64,000 nt of DNA from Telmatactis stephensoni (GCA_029948255.1 JALIZF010001342.1:1-64000); one strand, 5' to 3'; positions 23,071 through 42,368 are shown, counted from the stretch's first letter. Notes: generated from the sequence alone by a model not told the origin. Numbers and translations are program-made.

Positions 23071-23988
23071 TTGAACAGCGTTCTAGTCAACATGAACGGC
23101 TCCAATGCAACACAAGAACCACTTCTTGAACTAAGTCCTCACATCAGAAACTATTTGTATTTCATGGTTGCTTTCAATTCTCTCAGCTCGATTGTGACTG
23201 TAGTTTTAAACGTTTTGGTCATTTTGACTTTTATGAAGACAGCTTCTTTGCGAACTCCCTCGAACATCTTAATACTTAGCTTGGCTTTCTCTGACTTGGG
23301 TATTGGTCTTGTGGCGCAGCCGGCTTATGTTTGGACTTTGGTCGCTTGGATGGAGAACAGTGATTCGGTTTACATTGACAGAGCCATTGTCATATCCTAC
23401 CAAACAACTTATTTCCTGGGAACTGGTTCATTTCTTACGCTTACTTGCATCACTGTCGATCGATTTCTTGCTCTTCACTTGCATCTAAGATACCAAGAAC
23501 TTGTCACGACCAAGCGGTGTTCCACAGTTGTGTTAATAGTTTGGCTTCTTAGTTTGGCGTTGAATTTTGTGTTTTTAGAATACATAAGTTGGTTAGTCAT
23601 TGTAACATTTTCTTTGTTTTCATTGATTGGTATTCTTGACTTTTGTCTCATGATAAAAATTGCTCGAATTGTTCGAAGGCACTCAGCACAAATCCATGGC
23701 CAACAACCACAACCTACTATGGACATACAAAGATACAAGAAATCTATCAATGTAATGTACTACATTATTGGTGTATTTCTACTGTGTTATTTGCCTGTCG
23801 CAGTCATTCATCTTGTAGCCAATGGGCTGCACATAGCCAGGGTGGATACAGGAAAAATAGTAATAGATTATGGGGATAGTTTATCCATTACACTTGTCCT
23901 AATGAACAGTGCATTGAATCCCATTATATACTGCTGGAGAATAGAAGAAATACGGAACGCTTTAGTTAAGTTACTGCGAAGGCAATGA
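23071..23988 (+). CDS. Class A (rhodopsin-like) GPCR, intronless, orphan
   Basis: 305 residues with seven hydrophobic spans at about 28-55, 63-90, 108-132, 150-170, 172-198, 228-250 and 268-289. Family marks: N47 in TM1, L71-A-x-x-D75 in TM2, D130-R131-F132 (DRY variant) at the end of TM3, F-L-L-C-Y-L-P in TM6, N283-P-I-I-Y287 in TM7, and N-glycosylation sites near the N-terminus (NGS, NAT). No Cys stands 24 residues before D130, and the TM4-TM5 loop is only a few residues with no Cys, so the usual TM3-ECL2 disulfide is missing. That combination is typical of the melanocortin/lipid-receptor/cannabinoid group. The ligand is unknown. There is a second in-frame ATG at codon 8. A frameshifted paralogue lies 5.5 kb downstream. 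Confidence 0.9.
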   Translation: MNSVLVNMNGSNATQEPLLELSPHIRNYLYFMVAFNSLSSIVTVVLNVLVILTFMKTASLRTPSNILILSLAFSDLGIGLVAQPAYVWTLVAWMENSDSVYIDRAIVISYQTTYFLGTGSFLTLTCITVDRFLALHLHLRYQELVTTKRCSTVVLIVWLLSLALNFVFLEYISWLVIVTFSLFSLIGILDFCLMIKIARIVRRHSAQIHGQQPQPTMDIQRYKKSINVMYYIIGVFLLCYLPVAVIHLVANGLHIARVDTGKIVIDYGDSLSITLVLMNSALNPIIYCWRIEEIRNALVKLLRRQ

Positions 23989-24472
23989 AACGGATATTGT
24001 AGGCAGAGAGTAAAGTACCATTTATTAAATGCGAAATAATAATAATAATAAAAAAAATCTAAAATAAATCATCAACTGAAAGAAATTTTCGCTTTTCCCT
24101 GTTACCGACTCAATGTAGATGTAGTAGAAAGCACGTAAGCCTTTTTTTCGAGCAGTAAAAATATTAAAAATTAAAACTTCTCTCTTATATTTCTTATCGA
24201 TAGAACTAATGAGCAGACAAACGAATCACATCATCATCTAAATAAATATCAAAACAAGCTTTTAAAGTCTTTTAATACTTTGACTCAACAGAATCCGGAA
24301 AATTGGTTACAGTCTCTCTGCTGAGTTGAATATATTATTCAGTGTGAAATTTAATGTTTTTTTGTGTGATGTCGGAAAGGTATGATTAAAAAGCAAATTT
24401 GTATCGTACTCATAAAATTTAAGGATCTGTAATGTATTCGTCAAGGAAAAACACCTGGCAGTTTTTAATATA

Positions 24473-24616
24473 CATGGCCGTAGCCACCGGTACGGTTAAT
24501 CAGGTTTCAACCGGACCAACTTTTACTGTTAACAGAACCATTGTTATTGCAGTCAGTTTTGAAGCATGAATTCGTGTAGGAAAACGAAAAAATCGGACCA
24601 ACTTTCTACGGCCCTG
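24473..24616. mobile_element. Short element inserted only in block A
   Basis: Starts CATGGCCGTAG and ends CTACGGCCCTG, flanked by ATATA on both sides. Block B has the uninterrupted site (TTTTAATATAAGTTGTC). The 144-bp insertion therefore post-dates the duplication. Confidence 0.75.
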
Positions 24617-25871
24617 ATATAAATTGTTAATTAAAATTTCGACCATTTGTCACTTATCAGTTAGGTGGAAATTAACAATCAACAAAGGCCTTGTTTCTTA
24701 CAGGGGCTTTCATCTTCTTAAATTTCCACGATTACCGTTTGTTTCTAACGTTGTTTCTCACTGTTTTACATATTTATTCATTCTTTCCATTAATATTATA
24801 AAACTCGTGGTCAGCCATTTTGGTTGGTTGATAAAAGCCTAAATTACACGACAACAGGAGTCTAAATCTCACTCCTCCCTACTTTTTGAGCCTATTTCTC
24901 CCTCCTCTCTAATTTTTTCGGCCATTTCTTCTTCACTACATCTCATAATTGTTTTCCTCCCTCCTCCCAAACCGATTTTTCTGTCTCTTTTCTCCCGCTC
25001 CTCCCTACTTTTTTGGGGCTATTTCTCCCTCCTCCCTAAACCGTTCCTCTCCGCTCCTTTTAATGGCATGGCAACACGTTTGCACCTCTGGCCAATGGGT
25101 CACCTTAACCCTTTTGCAAACTTCATTCACGCAAAAATTTTAAGCTTTTTCACGTGTCACGAGTAATGTCGAAAATCCTTTCACATCCCGTAAAAACATT
25201 GAAACGATCACAAGGACCAGAGATTTTGACTCACTCTCGCAATTATCTTGGCTTTATATTATTATTATATGAGGCAAGAGTTCGTAAAAAGACAGAGAAA
25301 AAATTTCAGAAAAAATCTCTAGAGCGAGTCAAAGCCTCTGGGCCCGGTTGCTCGAAGGGCGATTACCGTACCGCTAATTAATCCTCGGTTAAAATGGTTT
25401 TCTTTAGATTTAATTAAGCTTCCTGTTCATGAATCACGCTTATATCAAAAATTGAATTCACGTGGACGTAAAACGATCAAATCACGTACGAGTAAATGGA
25501 AATTCAGATACGTTGGCACGGGAAATTAAATAGTCCAATCACGTTTCGCTAACTTCGACCATGTGGCCAGGGTCGTCCATTTTAACATCCTAACAGTCTG
25601 CTGCAGGTTGTTGATTTTTTCAAAATAACGAAATCAAATACATAAGAAAATTATTTTCTGATGTATAATATATTATTTAAAGATAATTAATTTGGTAGCT
25701 ATTTTAGAGTGCAGTGAGATCAATGTTTGTTATCTTGATCATAATTGACGGAGCCAAATCGACAAACTGCAATCGACTTTTTGGATGCCTGAGTTCGCAT
25801 GATTTTGAAAATTAATAGACAAATCAAAAACCGAGAAAAATTAAAGAGGGGGTCACCGTATTGGTTAACGA

Positions 25872-25960
25872 GCTAGAGCAGATTTCGTATGAGTGTGAAA
25901 CGGGCCGTGCTGTGCCGTGACCTAGCAGCGTCGTTTTCACAGTCGTACAAAATCGTAATC
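25872..25960. mobile_element. Third copy of the ATGAGTGTGA MITE family, short
   Basis: GAGCAGATTTCGTATGAGTG on the left and the diverged complement TTTTCACAGTCGTACAAAAT on the right. The interior shows GGGCCGTGCTGTGCCGTGAC. Confidence 0.5.
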
Positions 25961-26264
25961 GATATGGTATGATGTATGCGATCAAAATTTGTCCGGGATA
26001 AGTCCTATAGGCCATCTCAAAAGATATGTCTGAGGTTTATCTAGCTGTTTTAATCGTATGATTGTATTGTTTCATGAGTTCAAATATGATTATATAAGGG
26101 CATTCTAGAAACAAACTTCTGCCCAATTACGCGCTCAAATACTGAAAGGAGAGATTCAATAAAAATACAATAAAATAATTTGCAGAAGGAAATCCGGCAT
26201 GGTAGGAGTCTTTTCGAAATGCCATTCCAGTGCATCTCGAATATTTTGAAAGTTCATTACATAA

Positions 26265-26300
<36 letters not shown>

Positions 26301-26302
26301 AA
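26265..26302. repeat. (AAC)n microsatellite
   Basis: About twelve AAC units. Homopolymeric Thr/Leu frames over it are artefacts. Confidence 0.95.
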
Positions 26303-26425
26303 CACACAACAAAAACAAAAGCACTACTCATTTTACAATTGCTTAGTAATTTTCTTTCATTTTCAATAAGGTTGTTCTCTCAACTATCAAAAAAACTAAA
26401 AATGTCTAGCCTACATAGCACGGCC

Positions 26426-26912
26426 CTGACCGATACGGTACGGTACAGTACGGTACAATTACATGACGATTTTCAGTCCGGGTGAAATTCCAGCCTGCCT
26501 GACCGGGCTGAAACTTTTTCGCGATTACATGACAAAACCAGCCCGGGCTAGATTTTGTCACCTCTTCAAAGCGCCTGTTCAATACCGCTTTCCGCTGCCA
26601 CAATACAGCGTGGCTCAGGTTTTCAGTTGAGAATTTTCAGTTGGGAGGTTTTCGGTTGAGAACCTCCCAGCCCGGTTAGCTTAACCCGGGCTGGAAATAT
26701 CCTTCTGCAATGTCAGCCTGGGCTGAAAATCGTCATGTAATCGGGCCCTAAGGGAAATTTCCAGCCCGGGTCAAGCTAACCGCTGTATTGTTCCAGCGGA
26801 AAGTGTATTGAACAGGCGCTTTGAAGTGGTGACAAAATCTAGCCCGGGCTAGTTTTGTCATATAATAGCGAAAAAATTTCAGCCCGGGCTGAAAATCGTC
26901 ATGTAATCGGTA
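26426..26912. mobile_element. Long palindromic (foldback) element
   Basis: Two arms of about 190 bp. ATTACATGACGATTTTCAG at the left edge is complemented by CTGAAAATCGTCATGTAATC at the right. Inner arm motifs AGCCCGGGCTAGATTTTGTC and CGCCTGTTCAATACCGCTTT are each mirrored. A second CTGAAAATCGTCATGTAATC in the middle marks a nested unit. Several GCCCGGGC sites. Confidence 0.8.
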
Positions 26913-27184
26913 CCTTAGATTCGATTTAACAGTGCCATGAAGTTACAAATTTATCTCTACATGCAGATCGATCTATCTACCGAATTTAGCAAAGCTGCGA
27001 AATTTCGTTACAATCCGTTACAAACTCTCGGAAACATGAGAACCCAAATTAAAGGTTTACTAAATTCGGTACGATAAATCATATAAATGGACATAAACTT
27101 AAATTGTTAAAATGAAAAGCACTGAAATTGGAAATTTTGTGTGACATTGGAAAAAAGATGATGCAACGATGCGATGGCGAATTT

Positions 27185-27702
27185 CCAATCTCGTGTCATT
27201 AATTCAACGTTATTAAACAATTATTGGAATAGGCTGAGTATATGAAGATAGAAGATATATCTTCCAAATATGGTCAATGTCAGCTGGTTATGGAAAATTA
27301 TTCGGGGAATTTGAGCCAATCAGAGACGGAGAAACAATTTTTGAGAGACGGAGAAACAATAATTGTAATTATCTTGTGTTATTATCTTGAAACTCCTGAA
27401 TCTGACTTGTTTATTCAATAACCCCCCATATACTACTCATTTGCCAATCTCGTGTCATTAATTCAACGTTATTAAACAATTATTGGAATAGGCTGAGTAT
27501 ATGAAGATAGAAGATATATCTTCCAAATATGGTCAATGTCAGCTGGTTATGGAAAATTATTCGGGGAATTTGAGCCAATCAGAGACGGAGAAACAATTTT
27601 TGAGAGACGGAGAAACAATAATTGTAATTATCTTGTGTTATTATCTTGAAACTCCTGAATCTGACTTGTTTATTCAATAAGCCCCCATATACTACTCATT
27701 TG
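27185..27702. repeat. 259-bp tandem duplication inside block B
   Basis: CCAATCTCGTGTCATTAATT begins both copies, and the following roughly 250 bp are almost identical, including a small internal GAGAGACGGAGAAACAAT repeat. Block A has this segment once (22560-22810). A recent local event. Confidence 0.9.
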
Positions 27703-27719
27703 CCAATCACTACTCTTTT

Positions 27720-27782
27720 AAATAATAAATAAACAAATAAACAAACAAATAAATAAACAAACAAACAAACAAACAATTAAAC

Positions 27783-27869
<87 letters not shown>

Positions 27870-27870
27870 A
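27720..27870. repeat. (AAAC)n / (CTAA)n microsatellites
   Basis: An array of AAACAAAC units runs into more than 20 ACTA units. Confidence 0.95.
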
Positions 27871-27883
27871 TTGTCATAAACTA

Positions 27884-28314
27884 GAGGGTCCTGAAGGGGG
27901 GGGGGGGGGGGGGCAAATCCCATTCCCAGCCTACTTTTTCATTAAAATCCCAATCCCAGTCATAAATTTCTCAAAAATCCCATTGCAGTTTTTCGAACTC
28001 CCCTTTTCACAAAGTAAGTCATAAAAAATAGACATGTGACCAGTCTCAGTCTCTCAGATGCATAATATACCGAAAAATCCTGGGTATGATTTTTTTCTTT
28101 TTCGTTTTTTTGTGCGTCGACTTGTAATTTTTCAATTTTTTAAAAATATTTGTACGGTTTTGCAGTTTTTCAGCATCAAATCCCATTCCCATTTGATGTT
28201 CTGTTTCCCATTCCCAGTGACAAAAAATCCCCAAATCCCAGTCCCAGTACAACAAATCCCATTTCCCAAAAAAACAGGCAAATCCCAGTCCCATTTTACC
28301 CCTTCAGGACCCTC
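27884..28314. mobile_element. Element inserted only in block B, GAGGGTCCTGAAGGGG ends
   Basis: Ends GAGGGTCCTGAAGGGG and CCCCTTCAGGACCCTC are exact complements. Flanks AAACTA and TAACTA suggest a 6-bp target duplication with one change. Block A has the empty site (GTCATTAACTAGCTAAT, 22845-22860). The interior repeats AAATCCCATTCCCAG-type text. Confidence 0.85.
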
Positions 28315-28542
28315 TAACTAGCTTATAAAACTACAGTCAGAGGTTTGCCAACCATTCAGCATTAAGGAGGTAGCAGACAAGTCGAGAGACTTTACTACAT
28401 AATCTCTTCATCGTTTTTAAAAATGTTTATGCAAAGCAGCTATTTTTCCTACGCTCCTCAAGTTTGTTTGTGTATGAGTTGAACACACGCTGTCCAAGGA
28501 ATCAGTCACTCTGGTAGAACTATCATACGATAAGCCATCAAG

Positions 28543-29458
28543 TTGAACAGTGTTCTAGTCAACATGAACGGCTCCAATACAACACGACAACCACTTCTTG
28601 AAGTAAGTCCTCACTTTATCAACTATTTGTATTTCATGGTTGCTTTCAATTCTCTCAGCTCGATTGTGACTGTAGTTTTAAACGTTTTGGTTATTTTGAC
28701 TTTTATGAAGACAGCTTCTTTGCGAACTCCCTCGAACATCTTAATACTTAGCTTGGCTTTCTCTGACTTGGGTATTGGTCTTGTGGCGCAGCCGGCTTAT
28801 GTTTGGACTTTGGTCGCTTGGGTGCGTGAGGAATAATGATTCAGTTTACATGGTCACTTCCATTGTATCCTACCAAACAGCTTATTTCCTGGGAACTGGT
28901 TCATTTCTTACGCTTACTTGCATCACTGTCGATCGATTTCTTGCTCTTCACTTGCATCTAAGATACCAAGCACTTGTCACAACCAAGCGGTGTTCCTCAA
29001 CTGTGTTAATAGTTTGGCTTGTAAGTTTTGCGTTGAATTTTGTGTTTTTACAATATAAAAGTTGGTTAGTCATTGTAACATTTTCTTTGTTTTCATTGAT
29101 TGGCATTCTTGACTTTTGTCTCATGATAAAAATTGCTCGAATTGTTCGAAGGCACTCAGCACAAATCCATGGCCAACAACCACAACCTACTATGGACATA
29201 CAAAGATACAAGAAATCTATCAATGTAATGTACTACATTATTGGTGTATTTCTACTGTGTTATTTGCCTGTCGCAGTCATTCATCTTGTAGACCATGGGC
29301 TGCACATAGCCAGGGTGGATACAGAAATAATAGTAATAGATTATGGGGATAGTTTATCCACTACACTTGTTCTAATGAACAGTGTATTGAATCCTATTAT
29401 ATACTGCTGGAGAATAGAAGAAATACGGAACGCTTTAGTTAAGCTATTGCGAAGATAG
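28543..29458 (+). pseudogene. GPCR paralogue with +1 frameshift in loop 1
   Basis: Residues 1-94 read as in the intact receptor, then TGGGTGCGTGAGGAATAA gives a stop shortly after TM2. From TM3 onward the +1 frame stays open to the end (stop at about 29458). It keeps the D-R-F motif, the TM6 C-Y-L-P and N-P-I-I-Y. Between the TGG codon and TCCTAC this copy has 55 bases against 54 in the intact gene. One net base therefore explains the break, so it is recent, or the base is an assembly error. The downstream frame alone (227 residues from an ATG at 28775) would lack TM1 and most of TM2. Annotated as a pseudogene. Confidence 0.8.
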
Positions 29459-30910
29459 TGAAAAGGATATTATACGTAATAGGTACCATGTGACATTTAT
29501 AAATGCGAAATGAAAAAAAAAAGAATCTAAAATAAATCATCGTTGAACTAAAAGAAACGTTACAATTCAGAAGTAGAAAGCACGAAAGCCTTTTCCAGTA
29601 ACAAAAATTAAAACGTAATAATAATAATAACAATAGTAATAATAATAATAATAAGAAGAAGAAGAAGAAAGAGAAAGAAAGGAAATTTGCATTTATAAAT
29701 TGTTTAATTAGTTGTCTAAGATGAAATTTTTGTATATCAAGTAGTTTTACGAATATTAAAATTATTATTTTTTATAATAATAATAATAATAATAATGATA
29801 ATAATTTACTACAAATACATCTAAAACTTACGTATTAAAACTACATTGCAAATCAGAAAAGAAAAACATTGATATTCAATGATAATGATGATGATAATAA
29901 TAACAATAATAATTATTATTATTACACACCTCTTATTTATTGGAAATTAGATCATAGTGATATATATATCACATTAGCTTAGGACTAGTATCTTTAGTAC
30001 ATAGGTTTTAAATTTTTCCCACAGCATGTAGGTTACGTATACCACGCCCTACAGTACTGTTTAAGTAGTTTGCATATGGATGTATTTACTGCATAATAAT
30101 AATAATAACAATAACAATAACAACAACAATAATAAAAACAGCCCCTAAGACTAGGGAATATGATGCGCAAGGCTCTTTTTTAATACTGTAAGCACAACTG
30201 CAGACTGCTGTGCCACACTTCACATGCATATTCGAGTGTGGGTATAATACAGGTGCAATAGACAGTCACAAGGGCTGCACTAGGGACAGCAACATGTCTT
30301 ATCAGACTTCATTTTCATATAATTAATCGTCTAAATAAATAATAAAACAGGTACTGTTACTCTGAAGCCGGAAATTTGGTTATTATTAATTAGTATGTCT
30401 TCAAGGAATTGATAAAAGTCTGCTGAGCCGAATATGGCTGTTACGCACTGTAAAATTTAATGATTTTTGTGATGTGCTTATCAGGAAGGAAATTTGTATC
30501 TTACTGATAAAATTTAGGATCTGTAATGTATTCGCCAAGGAAAAACACCTGGCAGCTTTTAATATAAGTTGTCAATTAAAATTTCGACCATTTGTCACTT
30601 GTCTGTTAAGTGGAAATGAATAATCAATAAAGGCCTTTTTTGTTTCTCAAATGGCCTTTTACCTTAAATTTCCACGATTACTTCGTTTTTAACGTTAGTT
30701 CTCACAGTTTCATTTATTTATTCATTCTCTGTTTAGGTATCATTAGAACACTCGTGGCAAGCTTCAATGGAGAGTTTAATTAATAATGGTAATTAAACTG
30801 AGTGGAGTGCAATTTGGGCCGAAATCATACGATTACAAAACTGCACGACCGCGTAGCGGGAGTGCATGATTTCTGGCCCAAAATTGCACGACACGAAGTT
30901 TAATAACCAC

Positions 30911-31099
30911 TTAATTATATCCATTTTGAAATCTCAACTTTATCAGGAATAACAAAGTCATTGAGAATATATATTCAAGAAAAGTCTTTAAAGATGCGAT
31001 TAATGAAGCAAAAGGATGCAATTTAGGAATTAATCGCACACTTTTTAACCAATCAGATTGCAGAAATCACCAGTGATTTCAAAATGGATATAATTAAAG
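30911..31099. mobile_element. MITE-like element
   Basis: Ends TTAATTATATCCATTTTGAA and TTCAAAATGGATATAATTAA are exact complements. A second, weaker inverted pair (GCAATTTGGGCCGAAATCAT and complement) lies just outside at 30810-30890. Confidence 0.75.
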
Positions 31100-31696
31100 C
31101 CAAAATTACACGATAACCTTTTAATGACATGGCAGTACTACATGTTGGCACCACTGGACACGGGTCCATCATTTTTGGCTCTATCGTCATATTCTAACGA
31201 ACGCTCGTTTTGTAATATACTCAGTGCTGTTGGTTAAGTTTAACACGGGCGCGAGCAAGGTCACGAGCCTGCGCAACACTGGAACTTTAATTTTGTGGCG
31301 TCACGCCGAGCGGGCGATTTTTTAGGGAAAGAAACTCCAAATCTACACTGTAAAATCTTTGTTTGCTATAATTACCTATTTGCATACATTACAGGACTAG
31401 CTGATGTCGTGTGACAACTGTTGGTTAAGTAAGTTAAGCTTCTCAATTCAGTGTAATAATAAAGATGTATGTTGTTTAAACAATAAAGATGAAATTTTAA
31501 AACCAGTTCTCTGCTATTCTCATTTGTTACAAAAAAGATGTGCTAGGGTACTATACTACACATCCCTCAAGTGTTATATCAGGGTTATCTTATAATGGGA
31601 AATTGTGTTTACTTAATGATAGGCAGCACCAACTTTCCATTTAACATTATGACTCCTGCATCTATTCTAGCGAATATTTCATATTCCATGCTGAGG

Positions 31697-31870
31697 TGGC
31701 ATGGTTGGCCGAGCGGTTAGAGCGCTGGCCTTTCACCGCTATAGTCCGGGTTCGAGTCCCAGTTCGAGCGTCTGGATCATATGTGAATTAAGTTTGTTTC
31801 ATGTGTTGTTCTCTACCATGCCATGAGGATTTTTTATCCGGGTAGTTCTCCGGTTAAAATTTGATTTCAG
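31697..31870 (+). mobile_element. tRNA-derived SINE
   Basis: GGTTGGCCGAGCGGTTAGAG then GGGTTCGAGTCCCAG are good A and B boxes, followed by GTTGTTCTCTACCATGCCAT and a CCGGGTAGTTCTCCGGTT body. Same family as 6872-7187. Confidence 0.7.
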
Positions 31871-32457
31871 CCATCTTTGTTTACCGTCATTATGGCAACA
31901 CAAATCGAAGTGAAATAGACAAAAACATAAACTTTGATTTAAGTCCAATAACTAGTGGAAAAACCGTTTTGGTTGGTCAAGTGTAAGTTGCTCAATTCGT
32001 AGAATTAAAAACGTAAGCATGGTCAATAAAAAACTATATCGAGCCACCTTAAGGTAGCTAAATATAGTTTAACACGTGGGCGCGCAAGGCCTTGAGCATG
32101 CGCAACGCTGGAACTTGAAGATTATTAATTTTGGTGGCATCACGCTGAGCGATATTTTAGGGGAAGAAACTCCAAATCTACACTGCAATATTTTTTTATA
32201 TTGACGTAATATTGAATAAATTGAAGACTGTTTTGAGTTGTCTGTCCTCTTGTTGCCAATCAGATTGCGAGATTAGTACCAAATGTTGTATAAAAAATGG
32301 CTTCACAGTTTTTTATTTCCGATCATAAGAACAATATTTTGCAATATTTCTGATTCAGTAGTGCAGAATTTTTGGGCTTTTTGTCAAATGAGATATGAAG
32401 AAGAACAGAACTTTCATAAAAATGATTTTTAAAATCATTCACGGGGGGAAAACGTAT

Positions 32458-32542
32458 CCTACGTTGCTGGCGGTCTGCGGTTTTTGGGCGGAGGAAGAAT
32501 TTCTTCCTCTGTCCAAAAACCGCAGACCGCCAGCAACGCAGG
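32458..32542. repeat. Near-perfect 42-bp-arm hairpin
   Basis: GTTGCTGGCGGTCTGCGGTT then TTTGG on the left is mirrored by CCAAAAACCGCAGACCGCCA and GCAAC on the right, with almost no spacer. CG-rich compared with its surroundings. Confidence 0.85.
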
Positions 32543-33102
32543 CTGGGGAAAACGCGAGTATTGATTATATCGAGGAAGAAGGCGTGGTGTTGCTAAGGTA
32601 ACCATTCGAGTGATTATTTCTACATCAAAAGGTTCCTTGATTCATACCCTAACTTTTCCCTAGTTACTCCACGAAGTGATTTGAAAAGTAAACAACAAAC
32701 AACCCAACAAAAACAAAACAAAACAAAAGCACAACTCATTTTACACTTGGCTAGTAATTTTCTTCCATTCAATAATGTAATTCTCAACCATCAATAAAAA
32801 GCATTTTGTAGCCTGCATAGCACAGCCTTGGTAACGGTACTTGGGAGGGAAGTGCTGCCTATGCAGGCTATCATGATACCTGTACTCTAATAGAAAACAT
32901 AAAGAAAGAAAAATGGAAGGAAAGGAAAGGGATGGAAAGTAAAGAGAAGGAAAGGAAAGGACAGAGAGGCAGAAAAAATGTATAAGACTCCATGATAAGT
33001 AAATTCTGAACTACAAGCTCTCACTTCAGCCTTCAATATGACTAAAAACCAATGCTTGAAAGACCTAAAACAAATAAACAAACCACTGCTAGTATTTGAT
33101 TA

Positions 33103-40651
<7,549 letters not shown>

Positions 40652-41079
40652 GATATAATACGTTTATAGATGACAGAATTTTGTTGTCGTCGTTTTCTGT
40701 CCCTTCATGACCGCCATCTTGTCATTGTCAACACAGGGAAACCAAATTGAGAAATAAACACAGGTAGCCCAACGTGCTGGAACTGACTCATCAAATGAAA
40801 AATAAAGTAAAATAAGAAATAAAGTAAAATAAAAATAATAAAAATAGCTAGATAAATAAATAAACGAAAAAATAAAATAAATTAATAAGCAAATAAATTA
40901 ATAAATATATAGATAAATTAAAAGAAATAAATAAATAAATAGAGTGGTTTTCAAAAACCAGTGAAACAATTTATACCATTTACGTATATGGAACAATAGA
41001 AAACAAAAGATTTTTAGCGGAATAGCTCTAAATAAATTAGTAAGTATTTCACGGGTTTATGAAAACCACTCTAAATGAA

Positions 41080-41122
<43 letters not shown>

Positions 41123-42368
41123 GTAAGTAAATAAATAAATAAATATAAAATAAATAAAATAAAGGTCAAAAAGTTATACAGTTTTTCTGACACAAAAATA
41201 TCTTTATTTGATAACATTCCTAATTTATATCATTTGATAATCATGTTTCCTGGTTGTGCTTGATGAACATAATGATTGTGAAATAGAAAATCTTTGTAAC
41301 AAAATCAGAGCTGCATTAATAATTTCATAATTCTTGTGCTATACAAAATCATTTAAATTACTTGTTTCAATTAAAAAACAAATAGTATATCCTTTGAAAA
41401 ATGGTGCAAATGATCACTATAAACCTGTGAAATGATACTGAAAAAAATAATTATAGCCTGGCTCACACTAGCATGATATCAGAATCATAATAATTATTGT
41501 AATCATTATTGCAAGAATCTAGTGTGAATCAAAATAATTCAAGCACAATCATAAGCCTTGCTTTAGCACTTGTTTCTTTGTTTTCTTATAAGTTTTCAAA
41601 ATGGCCCCATCACTGGCCAAATGTTTCTGATTATGTTGATTCTTTGATTCACACAGGATCATAATTATATAAGTGTCATAATCTGAATCATAAAAAGAAA
41701 ACCTCCTGCTCAATTTCATCCATCAATATTATCCATCCATTGATTCTTACAATAGTGCAAACCAACTGAATGTTTAAGTTTAAATAACTTGGATTTGAAT
41801 GACAAGAAATTTTTGGGTCTTAAGTCTTGTTGTTGCTGTTATTTTTGTTTGTTTGTTCATTTCTTTGTTTTTTTGTTTTTGTTTTTGCTTTGTTTTTCTG
41901 CAAAGCCCTCTCCAAGTCTCAAATTTTGAAAACAAAGGAAATTTGCAAAAGCATCTCAGTATTTTTGGGACTAACAATCTCAACTTGACCATTCAACATC
42001 TCAAGGAATTAAGGAAGGAAGTACTCAACAAAGTTCTATTTTGAGAACCTCACCATGAGCCTGGCCAAGGTTCAAACCCTTACCTATTTAATTACCATTA
42101 TAATTCATGTATAATATTGCAGTGAAAGTTTTCCTTCCCTCCTGCCTCAAAATGGTGCCTTTCTTTCATGTCCTTTGGGAGTAGTCTACTCATATGTCAT
42201 CTATTAAAAAGTGTGCTATTTTTTCTTTTCTTATTTGTTAGGCACTACAACAGTATTTTTCAAAGCATTCCACAGGTTTAGTATTTGCACTCATTCTGTA
42301 TAATTTTTTTTTTGTATTTTTATGCGTGCAATGTTGAGAATGAAATAATGGACCCATCTCTATACTTT
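40652..42368. other. Intergenic, LCMT1 5' to MBOAT7 3'
   Basis: Largely (AAAT)n simple repeat (about 40800-41160) with a small inverted-repeat element inside (40938-41073). No gene seen. Confidence 0.6.
40938..41073. mobile_element. 136-bp MITE, AGAGTGGTTTTCA ends
   Basis: TAGAGTGGTTTTCA and TGAAAACCACTCTA are exact complements. It is inserted in an AAAT microsatellite, so the target duplication cannot be read safely. Confidence 0.8.

Larger units (their letters stand above)
22250..24815 (+). repeat. GPCR duplication, block A
   Basis: Upstream, coding and downstream sequence aligns by eye with 26950-30750 (block B). Anchors include GGTCAATGTTGGCTGGTTAT upstream and GGATCTGTAATGTATTCG, AAAAACACCTGGCAG and ATTAAAATTTCGACCATTTG downstream. 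Block A alone carries a short element at 24473-24616. Confidence 0.85.
26950..30750 (+). repeat. GPCR duplication, block B
   Basis: Aligns with 22250-24815. Differences: an internal tandem duplication of about 259 bp (27185-27443 and 27444-27702), simple repeats (27720-27870), an inserted element (27884-28314), the ECL1 frameshift and AAT-rich microsatellites after the gene. Confidence 0.85.
29459..33102. other. No protein gene; simple repeats and short elements
   Basis: AAT/ATA microsatellites (29615-29670, 29775-29815, 29885-29930, 30095-30135), the tail of block B, an inverted-repeat element (30911-31099), a SINE (31697-31870), a near-perfect hairpin (32458-32542) and an (AAAC)-rich patch near 32690-32730. 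Confidence 0.6.

Noticed and set aside
23475..23750. 91-residue minus-strand frame, also at 28948-29223
   Set aside because: It is an antisense shadow of the receptor coding sequence, duplicated along with it.
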